Source: Calditrichota bacterium
Lineage (GTDB): Bacteria > Zixibacteria > MSB-5A5 > GN15 > FEB-12
Assembly (NCBI GenBank): GCA_008501655.1
Contig: QQUK01000317.1
Span: forward strand, 1-5,360
Length of the DNA: 5,360 nt
Reading direction: 5' to 3'
The translations under genes and the position numbers were made by a program. The notes under the pieces were generated by a model. It was not told the origin of the DNA, ran no database searches, and saw only the letters and a list, made by a program, of their open reading frames with translations. How positions within the stretch are numbered: position 1 is the stretch's first letter; each line of letters opens with the position of its first letter. This document shows positions 1 through 5,242 of this stretch, one piece after another.

Positions 1-53
1 ACAAAATTGAAGTGACGAGGATGTCTGCCTTGCAAAAAGAATCGGAACAGAAA

Positions 54-71
54 CCCACCCCAAGGGGTGGG
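54..71. repeat. Short GC-rich inverted repeat
   Basis: CCCACCCC and GGGGTGGG form an 8-bp perfect stem around the two bases AA. No T-run follows, so it does not look like a terminator. It is the first of three palindromes packed before the tRNA promoter, which suggests an intergenic repeat cluster rather than a regulatory site for one gene. Confidence 0.6.
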
Positions 72-83
72 CTACCCAAATTT

Positions 84-113
84 TGTAGGGGCGGTTCGCG
101 AACCGCCCCTACA
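84..113. repeat. Perfect 30-bp palindrome (TGTAGGGGCGG type)
   Basis: The 30 bases read identically on both strands: TGTAGGGGCGGTTCG is followed at once by its exact reverse complement. As RNA or extruded DNA it would be one long GC-rich hairpin with almost no loop. There is no flanking T-tract, so it is not an ordinary terminator. The head TTTTGTAGGG (81-90) recurs exactly at 5235-5244 before a different stem. Palindromes of this general kind are dispersed between genes in many uncultured bacterial genomes; family membership here is inferred from appearance only. Confidence 0.8.
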
Positions 114-132
114 GTCTGGATTCCCGATCTCG

Positions 133-160
133 TGGGCGGCAGACGCCCTCGTCTGCCCCA
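133..160. repeat. Imperfect palindrome (GGCAGACG/CGTCTGCC)
   Basis: GCAGACG at 139-145 pairs with CGTCTGC at 150-156. The stem extends through TGGG (133-136) against CCCA (157-160), with a two-base CG bulge at 137-138 and the loop CCCT. It is the third intergenic palindrome before the tRNA promoter. The bulge looks like a 2-bp insertion into a once perfect repeat, which is an inference. Confidence 0.6.
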
Positions 161-209
161 TAAGGTCGCCATAGGCGGGAAGTATGCTCCTCTACCCAAA
201 ACTCCCTCC

Positions 210-238
210 TTGACTCGATATTCCAAAATTCCTATATT
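210..238 (+). promoter_or_regulatory. Sigma70-type promoter for tRNA-Leu and probably the tig-clpPX operon
   Basis: A -35 box TTGACT (210-215) and a -10 box TATATT (233-238) each match the sigma70 consensus at 5 of 6 positions and are separated by exactly 17 bases. Transcription would start near 245, about 7 bases before the tRNA, as expected for a tRNA gene. No terminator lies between the tRNA and tig, nor between tig and clpP, and no promoter of similar quality is seen at 334-417. This element therefore probably supplies the mRNA of the protein genes too. Confidence 0.8.
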
Positions 239-251
239 ACTTGGCTAAATT

Positions 252-333
252 GCGAGAGTGGTGAAATTGGCAGACACGCTAGATTTAGGATCTAGTGCCG
301 TAAGGTGTGGGGGTTCGAGTCCCCCCTTTCGCA
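252..333 (+). tRNA. tRNA-Leu (anticodon UAG)
   Basis: A complete cloverleaf can be drawn. The acceptor stem is GCGAGAG (252-258) with CTTTCGC (326-332), including one G-U pair. The D stem is GTG/CAC, and the anticodon stem CTAGA/TCTAG encloses loop TTTAGGA with anticodon TAG at 286-288, reading CUA and by wobble other CUN codons. The class II variable arm (296-308) has a GCC/GGT stem. The T arm is five G and five C around TTCGAGT. The discriminator is A333, as expected for leucine tRNAs. CCA is not encoded (ACAT follows), so it must be added after transcription. The tRNA lies 84 bases upstream of tig in the same orientation and is probably cut from the operon transcript. Confidence 0.96.
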
Positions 334-406
334 CATACTGAAAATATGTGTGAAAACCGCCCCGCAAATGACTGTATAGCAAAAACTTATGGTGTTAAAC
401 CGATTT

Positions 407-410
407 GGAG
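407..410 (+). promoter_or_regulatory. Shine-Dalgarno site fixing the GTG start of tig
   Basis: GGAG lies seven bases before GTG 418-420. The in-frame ATG at 346 has no comparable purine-rich site, and the reading frame further upstream runs into the tRNA. This supports GTG 418 as the start. Confidence 0.7.
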
Positions 411-417
411 TATTATT

Positions 418-1686
418 GTGAAAGTAGAGATTAAAGACAAAGAAGAACTGACCAAAGAACTGAATATCGAAATTCCCGCTGAAACGGTAAACAGTCGCAT
501 CGACCTCAAACTGAAAGAAGTTCAGAAAACAACCGAGCTCAAAGGCTTCCGCAAAGGAAAAGCCCCGATGGATATGATCAAAAAGCTCTATGGCGAAAAG
601 GTCAAATTCGAGGCTGCCGAAGATATCCTCAAAGACACTTATCCGCAGGCTGTCCAGGAACATAAAATCCGCGTCGCATCCTACCCGAATGTCACCGCTA
701 TGGATTTCACCGATGAAGGCGGACTGACTTACACCGCAACCGTTGAAGTATTCCCGGAAATCGATAAAGTTGAAATCGAAGGTCTCGAACTGACCGAAGA
801 AACTATCGAAGTCAAAGATGAAGAAGTCGATCAGGTTGTCGAAATGATGCAGAAAAACTTCTCCGAGGTCCGCGAAGTCGAACGTCCTGTCGGTGCCACC
901 GATATCGTTGTTCTTGATATCGACAAACTGGAAGATAAAGGGAACGTCATCCCGACTGATAAATTTGAAAATTCCGAAGTAGACCTGAGCAATAAAATGA
1001 CCATCAAAGAATTCTCCGAAGCCCTCCCCGGAATGAAAAAAGGTGAAACAAAAGAAATCACCGTCAACTATGCTGATGATTATCCGGATAAACAATTCGC
1101 CGGTGCCGAACTAAAATACAAATGCACCGTAAAACAGGTGAAAGAAAGACTTCTCGATGAACTCAATGACGGCTTTGCTAAAAAAACCGGTCAGGGTGAG
1201 ACGATGCTTGAACTGAGAATGAACATTCGCGAAAATGTCAAAAATCAGAAAGAAGAAGAGAAGAACAGAGCCAAAAAAACTCAGGTAATTGAACATATCG
1301 TCTCTAAAAACGAAATCCCGATTCCGAATTCTCTGGTAGAAAACTATCTGGAAAACGTTGTCAAAGATTTCAAAGAACAGTACAAAGACCAGAAAGTCGA
1401 TGAAGAAGAGATTAAGAAAAATTATGAACCGATCGGCCGAAGCAATATCCGCTGGAATATGCTGATGCACAAGATTGCTGAAAATGAAAAAATAACGGTG
1501 CAGACAGAGGATGTCGACGCTCTGATTCAGAAATTTGCTGATAATTATAAAATCACCAAGGATCAGGCAAAAGAACATCTCAGACAATCAGGCAATATAG
1601 CTGATTTACGGGAATCTCTGCTTGAGGAAAAGGTTATCGACTTTATTTCCGGTAAGGCAAAAATAATTTCAGCCGATAAGAAATAA
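418..1686 (+). CDS. tig: Trigger factor (ribosome-associated chaperone)
   Basis: Trigger factor binds the ribosome at the nascent-chain exit and shields emerging polypeptides in the cytoplasm. The product is 422 aa, close to the usual 430 or so. The N-terminal ribosome-binding domain (about 1-145) carries the signature GFRKGKAP at residues 43-50, in the same position as in E. coli. A PPIase-like domain (about 160-243) follows, then a helical, charged C-terminal chaperone domain (about 244-422). The GTG start was chosen for its Shine-Dalgarno GGAG and because family members begin with an MKVE-like strand. The alternative ATG at 346 would add 24 residues of no family character. The PPIase domain lacks the usual IPGFE-like stretch (TIKEFSEALPGM instead), so isomerase activity is doubtful. 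clpP starts 49 bases downstream with no terminator between, so co-transcription is likely. Confidence 0.96.
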   Translation: MKVEIKDKEELTKELNIEIPAETVNSRIDLKLKEVQKTTELKGFRKGKAPMDMIKKLYGEKVKFEAAEDILKDTYPQAVQEHKIRVASYPNVTAMDFTDEGGLTYTATVEVFPEIDKVEIEGLELTEETIEVKDEEVDQVVEMMQKNFSEVREVERPVGATDIVVLDIDKLEDKGNVIPTDKFENSEVDLSNKMTIKEFSEALPGMKKGETKEITVNYADDYPDKQFAGAELKYKCTVKQVKERLLDELNDGFAKKTGQGETMLELRMNIRENVKNQKEEEKNRAKKTQVIEHIVSKNEIPIPNSLVENYLENVVKDFKEQYKDQKVDEEEIKKNYEPIGRSNIRWNMLMHKIAENEKITVQTEDVDALIQKFADNYKITKDQAKEHLRQSGNIADLRESLLEEKVIDFISGKAKIISADKK

Positions 1687-1735
1687 AGACAGAAATTTAC
1701 AGGAAGTATTTAAAAGAAAGGGAATTACAGATTCC

Positions 1736-2341
1736 ATGAGTGATATAATTCAAAACAATTTCTTGGTTCCGATGGTCGTTGAACAGACCGGACGGGGAGA
1801 ACGGGCTTATGATATTTATTCCCGCCTCTTAAAAGACAGAATTATTTTTATCGGTACTCCAATCGATGATAATATTGCCAACTTAGTTGTCGCCCAGCTT
1901 CTCTTTTTGGAAGCCGAAGACCCGGAAAAAGATGTCTCAATTTACATCAATTCACCCGGTGGTTCTGTAACAGCCGGTATGGCAATTTTTGACACGATGC
2001 GCATGATCAAACCGGATGTCGCCACGACCTGTATGGGTATGGCAGCCTCGATGGGTGCATTCTTATTATCAGCTGGCACCAAAGGGAAACGCGCCGGTCT
2101 TCCGCATTCCAGAGTGATGATCCACCAGCCGCTTGCCGGTACTCAGGGTCAGATTTCTGATATAGCAATTATGACCGAAGAATTCATGAAAACCAAAAAA
2201 CGGTTAAATGACCTTTTAGTTGAGTTTACCGGACAGCCTCTGGAAAAAATTGAAAAAGATACCGACCGTAACTATTTCATGTCTTCCGAAGAAGCAAAAG
2301 AATACGGTCTTATCGATAAAGTTTACGACGTTAATAAATAA
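1736..2341 (+). CDS. clpP: ATP-dependent Clp protease proteolytic subunit ClpP
   Basis: ClpP forms a double heptameric serine-protease barrel that degrades proteins unfolded by ClpX or another Clp ATPase. The 201-aa product is near the usual length, with a short N-terminal extension before LVPMVVEQ that may be processed. The nucleophile is Ser105 in GMAASMG and the base His130 in MIHQP. The oxyanion-region motif INSPGGSVTAG is at 71-81. The third triad position, normally Asp in a DTDRD-like motif, reads DTDRN here, so Asn179 (codon AAC, 2270-2272) replaces Asp. Asn at this position is known from some ClpP paralogues, such as Listeria ClpP1. A purine-rich AAAGGGA lies about 13 bases before the ATG, a slightly long spacing. 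The order tig-clpP-clpX is a widely conserved cluster. Confidence 0.97.
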   Translation: MSDIIQNNFLVPMVVEQTGRGERAYDIYSRLLKDRIIFIGTPIDDNIANLVVAQLLFLEAEDPEKDVSIYINSPGGSVTAGMAIFDTMRMIKPDVATTCMGMAASMGAFLLSAGTKGKRAGLPHSRVMIHQPLAGTQGQISDIAIMTEEFMKTKKRLNDLLVEFTGQPLEKIEKDTDRNYFMSSEEAKEYGLIDKVYDVNK

Positions 2342-2369
2342 GGGAGTAGCAATATTCTATTCCCTTTTT
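2340..2369 (+). terminator. Hairpin plus T-run overlapping the clpP stop: possible attenuator
   Basis: AAGGGAGTAG (2340-2349) pairs with CTATTCCCTT (2357-2366) as a 10-bp stem with one G-U pair and a 7-base loop. T runs from 2365 to 2369. The 5' arm begins inside the clpP TAA codon, and clpX starts 22 bases after the T-run. The stem is AT-rich and the T-run short, so partial termination, RNA processing or 3'-end protection is more likely than full termination. Confidence 0.5.
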
Positions 2370-2391
2370 ATAGAAGTACAGGTGAATAAAC

Positions 2392-3666
2392 ATGTCTAAA
2401 GATTCAGACAGACCCGCTTTTCCGCAGCGATGTTCTTTTTGCGGAAAACCGTCGGGACAGGTACAAAGGCTTTTTTCAGGTCACGAGTCATTTATCTGCG
2501 ACGAATGTGTCGAAATATGCCACGACCTGATTCAAAACGCTCCCGAATCCGGAGCGCAGTCGGAAATTACCGACCTTCCCTCTCCGGCTGATATTAAAAA
2601 CTTCCTCGATAACTATGTCATCGGACAGGAAGAAGCCAAACGAACGGTTGCTGTTGCTGTCTATAATCATTACAAACGAATCAACTATCAGCTTCAGAAT
2701 AACCCGGGACGCACTAACGATAAAGATGATGTCGAACTTGAAAAAGCAAACATCCTTCTCTTAGGTCCGACCGGAACCGGGAAAACGCTTATCGCACGGT
2801 CTCTGGCGAAGTTCCTCAAAGTTCCTTTCACAATCGCCGATGCGACAGTTTTAACCGAAGCCGGTTATGTCGGTGAGGATGTCGAAAATATTTTAGTTCG
2901 CCTTTTTCAGGCTGCCGATTCAAATCCGCAGTTGACTGAACGGGGAATTATTTATATCGACGAAATTGATAAAATCGCCCGCAAAGACGGCAATCCGTCA
3001 ATCACCCGCGATGTCTCCGGCGAAGGTGTCCAGCAGGGGCTTTTGAAAATCCTCGAAGGTACCGTTGCCAATATTCCACCTAAGGGTGGAAGGAAACATC
3101 CCGAGCAGGCTTTTGTCCCAATCAACACCGGTAATATTTTATTCATCTGCGGTGGTGCATTTGATGGACTCGAAAAAATCATCGCTCGTCGTATCGGGAA
3201 AAACATGGTCGGGTTTGATGCCGAGAAAAAATTCGTCGATGCCAAATCGGATGAGATTTTTAAACATACCCAGCCGGGTGACTTGATGAATTACGGTCTG
3301 ATTCCGGAACTCGTTGGTCGTATTCCGGTTGTTGCCCCGCTTGAATCACTCGATGAAGAAGCGCTGTTGAACATCCTGACCGAACCGAAAAACGCCCTGA
3401 CCAAACAGTATCAGAAACTGCTAAAAATGGAAGGTGTTGAGCTGACCTTTGAAAAGGATGCTCTGAAAGAAGCGGTTAAAATCGCCGTTGAACGGAAAAC
3501 AGGTGCAAGAGCCTTACGTTCGATATTTGAAAAAGCGATGCTTGAGCTGATGTTTGAGATTCCTTCAAAACCGGAAATCCGCGAGGTTGTCATCACGAAA
3601 GAAACTATCACCGATGGTGCCAAACCGAAACTTTTGACCGAACAGAAAAAGAAAAAATCAGCATAG
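2392..3666 (+). CDS. clpX: ATP-dependent Clp protease ATP-binding subunit ClpX
   Basis: ClpX is a hexameric AAA+ unfoldase that recognises tagged or specific substrates, unfolds them with ATP and threads them into ClpP. The product is 424 aa, the same length as E. coli ClpX. The N-terminal zinc-binding domain has Cys14, Cys17, Cys36 and Cys39. Walker A is GPTGTGKT (125-132) and Walker B IIYIDE (186-191, catalytic Glu191). The pore loop is GYVG (158-161), the RKH loop 234-236, the arginine-finger segment GLIPELVGR (302-310) and sensor 2 GARALR (371-376). The ClpP-docking loop reads VGF (273-275) where E. coli has IGF, a conservative change. An AGGTGA Shine-Dalgarno (2380-2385) lies six bases before the ATG. 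It follows clpP by 50 bases across a hairpin. No lon gene follows; a terminator cluster does. Confidence 0.98.
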   Translation: MSKDSDRPAFPQRCSFCGKPSGQVQRLFSGHESFICDECVEICHDLIQNAPESGAQSEITDLPSPADIKNFLDNYVIGQEEAKRTVAVAVYNHYKRINYQLQNNPGRTNDKDDVELEKANILLLGPTGTGKTLIARSLAKFLKVPFTIADATVLTEAGYVGEDVENILVRLFQAADSNPQLTERGIIYIDEIDKIARKDGNPSITRDVSGEGVQQGLLKILEGTVANIPPKGGRKHPEQAFVPINTGNILFICGGAFDGLEKIIARRIGKNMVGFDAEKKFVDAKSDEIFKHTQPGDLMNYGLIPELVGRIPVVAPLESLDEEALLNILTEPKNALTKQYQKLLKMEGVELTFEKDALKEAVKIAVERKTGARALRSIFEKAMLELMFEIPSKPEIREVVITKETITDGAKPKLLTEQKKKKSA

Positions 3667-3676
3667 AGTCAAATTT

Positions 3677-3703
3677 GTCACACTGAGCTTAACGAAGTGT
3701 GAC
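3677..3703. repeat. Inverted repeat after clpX (GTCACACT/AGTGTGAC)
   Basis: GTCACACT (3677-3684) and AGTGTGAC (3696-3703) form a perfect 8-bp stem with an 11-base loop GAGCTTAACGA. No T-run follows. A competing pairing joins TAGAGTCA (3664-3671, including the clpX stop codon) with TGACTCTA (3700-3707), so two structures are mutually exclusive at the 3' arm. The CACTGAGCTT..CGAAGTG core resembles dispersed intergenic repeats found in many bacteria. A role in 3'-end stability is possible but not shown. Confidence 0.6.
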
Positions 3704-3716
3704 TCTATTAATAATG

Positions 3717-3755
3717 AAACGTCCCCTTCGACTCCGCTCAGGGTGACGTTTTTTT
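3717..3755 (+). terminator. Intrinsic terminator of the tig-clpP-clpX unit
   Basis: AAACGTC plus CCCT (3717-3727) pairs with AGGG plus GACGTTT (3740-3751), with a single bulged T at 3744 and a 12-base loop. T continues to 3755. The loop and upper stem, CCTTCGACTCCGCTCAGGG, look like a common dispersed repeat, so the terminator seems built from a repeat. It is the first full terminator after clpX. Confidence 0.8.
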
Positions 3756-3766
3756 ATTGTCCTGTG

Positions 3767-3789
3767 TTGTCAGGCATCTTGCCTGACAA
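3767..3789. repeat. Palindrome TTGTCAGGC/GCCTGACAA, left copy
   Basis: A 9-bp perfect stem surrounds the loop ATCTT. Its reverse complement recurs, slightly changed, at 3834-3854. The flanks also mirror: TTTTATTGT before this copy, ACAATAAAA after the other. The two copies thus form a larger inverted repeat around the hairpin at 3803-3825. Confidence 0.75.
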
Positions 3790-3802
3790 TCTGAGATTGT
3801 AG

Positions 3803-3832
3803 GTCAAGAGCCCTGTGCTCTTGACTTTTTTT
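3803..3832 (+). terminator. Second intrinsic terminator after clpX
   Basis: GTCAAGAGC (3803-3811) and GCTCTTGAC (3817-3825) form a perfect 9-bp stem with loop CCTGT, followed directly by seven T (3826-3832). This is the textbook form for termination on the plus strand. It carries the head TTGTAGG (3797-3803) shared with other palindromes in the window. It sits in the middle of the larger inverted repeat 3751-3867. Confidence 0.8.
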
Positions 3833-3833
3833 C

Positions 3834-3854
3834 TGTCAGGCGAGACGCCTGACA
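3834..3854. repeat. Palindrome TGTCAGGCG/CGCCTGACA, right copy
   Basis: A 9-bp perfect stem surrounds the loop AGA. On the minus strand this copy differs from the core at 3768-3788 at only two of 21 positions. It has no T-run on the plus strand. On the minus strand TTTTTTATTGT borders it upstream, so it is not a minus-strand terminator either. Confidence 0.7.
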
Positions 3855-3872
3855 CCACAATAAAAAATTTTG

Positions 3873-3905
3873 AATGACCCAATCCTTGCTGTGGGTTATT
3901 TTTTT
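3873..3905 (+). terminator. Third intrinsic terminator, just before the DinB-like gene
   Basis: AATGACCCA (3873-3881) pairs with TGGGTTATT (3892-3900), with one G-U pair and a 10-base loop, followed by T through 3905 (seven T including the stem end). It ends only 14 bases before the next start codon, so readthrough from clpX would be stopped and the next gene needs a promoter in or beside this hairpin. An A-run (3862-3867) upstream could allow weak termination in the other direction. Confidence 0.75.
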
Positions 3906-3919
3906 ATGTACATTTTGTT

Positions 3920-4351
3920 ATGAACAAAACAATCATCACCAAACTCAAACGGGCATTCACCCTTTATGACGACCTGTTAGAATTCATCCCGGAAAAATAT
4001 CTGACTCAAAAAATACAGAACACACCATCCAACCCACTCGGCCATCAACTCTGGTGTGTTGTTGGTGCAAGACACAGCTACACCAAAGCTCTCAAAGCAG
4101 GGGCATGGCAAGGATTCGATTGTCCACTAAAAACTGAAGAAACAGCATTTTCCAAAGCTGTTTCTGAAAAGCTAAAAACAACTGCTGATGATCTTCTTGA
4201 TTTTCTTGAAAACAATGAAGAGTATTTGTTGGATATCCTGTTGGATTTATATGAACATGAAATCCAGCACCATGGTCAGATCATTCGCTACCTTTATGCT
4301 TTCAAACTTGGTGTCCCTGAGAGCTGGAAAAAGCGGTACAATCTCGATTGA
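3920..4351 (+). CDS. DinB-like putative metal-binding four-helix protein
   Basis: The 143-aa product looks like a small soluble all-helical protein of the DinB/YfiT-like superfamily. Members hold a divalent metal with three histidines, and several are thiol transferases or hydrolases; many have no known role. His42 in LGHQLW lies in the second predicted helix, and HEIQHHGQ (113-120) supplies His113 and His117, matching the usual late HxxxH.GQ-type motif. There is no signal peptide or membrane segment. No Shine-Dalgarno site precedes ATG 3920 (the upstream bases are nearly all T), so translation may be leaderless or weak. The gene stands alone between terminators, so its context gives no function. 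Superfamily assignment is fairly sure; substrate and reaction are unknown. Confidence 0.8.
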   Translation: MNKTIITKLKRAFTLYDDLLEFIPEKYLTQKIQNTPSNPLGHQLWCVVGARHSYTKALKAGAWQGFDCPLKTEETAFSKAVSEKLKTTADDLLDFLENNEEYLLDILLDLYEHEIQHHGQIIRYLYAFKLGVPESWKKRYNLD

Positions 4352-4378
4352 GAATGATGTAGATTAAGAATGATGTAG
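4347..4378 (+). repeat. Tandem 16-bp duplication at the end of the DinB-like gene
   Basis: The unit ATTGAGAATGATGTAG (4347-4362) is followed at once by ATTAAGAATGATGTAG (4363-4378), with one mismatch. The first unit contains the stop codon of the DinB-like gene; the second runs into the repeat-terminator head GTAGGG. It looks like a recent slippage duplication. Confidence 0.8.
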
Positions 4379-4409
4379 GGCAGAACTCTTGAGCGGTTCT
4401 GCCTTTTTT
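4379..4409 (+). terminator. Repeat-type terminator after the DinB-like gene (copy 1)
   Basis: GGCAGAAC (4379-4386) and GTTCTGCC (4396-4403) form an 8-bp perfect stem with a 9-base loop, followed by six T (4404-4409). It lies between two convergent genes but has a T-run only on the plus strand, so it serves the DinB-like gene. The 38 bases 4374-4411 recur at 5238-5275 with two mismatches. Confidence 0.85.
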
Positions 4410-4411
4410 AA

Positions 4412-5083
4412 CTATAGAATATGGAAATCTATATACAATCTGAAATTCCAACCGGAAAAACTTATATCCTCAGCATCAATATACTCTTTATAGAATCCAC
4501 CTTTTACTTTTTTTATGTCGCCAAACACTCTAGTCGCCCGTGCTGAAAGAGAGAGTCGATTGTAAAATTTGGTACGAATCCCGCCGCCCAAACCGATTGA
4601 AGGTCCACGCAACTCCGCATCGCCAACTTCAAGACCGGAACCTAAATCTTCAAGTAAACCATTTTTGATATTGAACTTATGGACACTAAAATTAAACAGA
4701 ATAAAAGGATGGATAAAAGATTCTTTTAAATGAAGCTGAAGGTCAAGCCAGGTTATCCGGGTATGTTCGATTTCCATTGATGAATCTGTATACGAGGGAT
4801 CTTCCCACCAACCGGTATGATTGGTTTTTAAATACGAAACACGGAAAATTGCGAACTCATTATCCGGAGCAACACCGATTGAGAAGTTATACCCGTTATC
4901 CGATTCAACATTCGGAATCAACCAGGCTGTCGTTCCGGTTGACAGAATATTGTACCCGTTAAAATCACTGGAAATATCAGTACGATCAACTCCGCTGGAA
5001 ATTATCCACTTTGCTTCACTTGTAGATATTGAGATAAGAATGGAAAGAGAAAAAAAAACAAACAAAAAAATAATTCTATACAT
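4412..5083 (-). CDS. Secreted protein, probable outer-membrane beta-barrel
   Basis: I do not recognise a named family. The 223-aa product starts with a clear Sec signal peptide: MYR, a hydrophobic core (residues 4-19), then STSEA with likely cleavage after Ala24 by the S-x-A rule. The mature part has many alternating hydrophobic/polar stretches, for example about 76-85, 106-118, 125-137, 161-171, 175-187 and 211-223. Gly- and Asn-rich turns lie between them, and the closing strand is amphipathic (FRLYIDFHIL). This fits a small OmpA/OmpW-size barrel, though the terminal Phe common in such proteins is absent. A Shine-Dalgarno AGGGA (5097-5093 on the minus strand) lies nine bases before the ATG. 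The signal-peptide codons include runs of 9 and 7 identical bases. No promoter or minus-strand terminator is clear. Barrel topology is inferred; the secretion signal is secure. Confidence 0.75.
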   Translation of the reverse strand: MYRIIFLFVFFSLSILISISTSEAKWIISSGVDRTDISSDFNGYNILSTGTTAWLIPNVESDNGYNFSIGVAPDNEFAIFRVSYLKTNHTGWWEDPSYTDSSMEIEHTRITWLDLQLHLKESFIHPFILFNFSVHKFNIKNGLLEDLGSGLEVGDAELRGPSIGLGGGIRTKFYNRLSLSARATRVFGDIKKVKGGFYKEYIDAEDISFSGWNFRLYIDFHIL

Positions 5084-5242
5084 CTGTATATATCCCTGTT
5101 TTATTTTTAAGGTAACATCTCATTGTTTGAGATACAAGTCATAATTGATGAGATTTAAAAGTTTAAAACTAAGAAAAAAAGCTATTGTACTGGGGGATTA
5201 AAACAGATAAAAAAGTGATTCGAAATTAGGTAGATTTTGTAG
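5084..5242. other. AT-rich leader region without an assignable gene
   Basis: This is the upstream region of the minus-strand secreted-protein gene. It contains ATCTCA (5117-5122) and TGAGAT (5128-5133), a 6-bp inverted repeat, and a further ATGAGAT at 5148-5154 that could pair with the same left arm (ATCTCAT, 5117-5123). These might be a regulator site or mRNA leader structure, but the arms are short. No convincing promoter is seen on either strand. The plus-strand stretch from about 5156 leads into the terminator at 5243 without a coding region. Confidence 0.4.

Noticed and set aside
84..160. CRISPR array
   Set aside because: The palindromes differ from one another in sequence and there are no evenly spaced identical direct repeats with unique spacers.
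12..248. 78-codon plus-strand open frame before the tRNA
   Set aside because: It runs through three palindromic repeats and the promoter, has no Shine-Dalgarno site and gives a Pro/Arg-rich translation typical of repeats.
307..417. N-terminal extension of tig to the ATG at 307 or 346
   Set aside because: The 307 start lies inside the tRNA. The 346 start lacks a good Shine-Dalgarno site and adds residues unlike trigger factor, while GTG 418 has GGAG at the right distance.
292..1095. 267-codon open frame on the minus strand opposite tRNA-Leu and tig
   Set aside because: It is antisense to a tRNA and to a secure trigger factor gene. Its Phe/Asp-rich composition is what the complement of Glu/Lys-rich codons gives, and it matches no family I recognise.
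1111..1587. 158-codon minus-strand open frame inside tig
   Set aside because: It mirrors the Lys/Glu-rich C-terminal domain of trigger factor and shows no start signal or domain of its own.
4379..4409. Bidirectional terminator for both convergent genes
   Set aside because: There is no A-run on the left side of the hairpin, so the minus-strand transcript would lack a T-tract after the stem.
4777..5144. Two plus-strand open frames opposite the secreted-protein gene
   Set aside because: They are antisense to a gene with a clear signal peptide and ribosome site, and their translations show no domain features.
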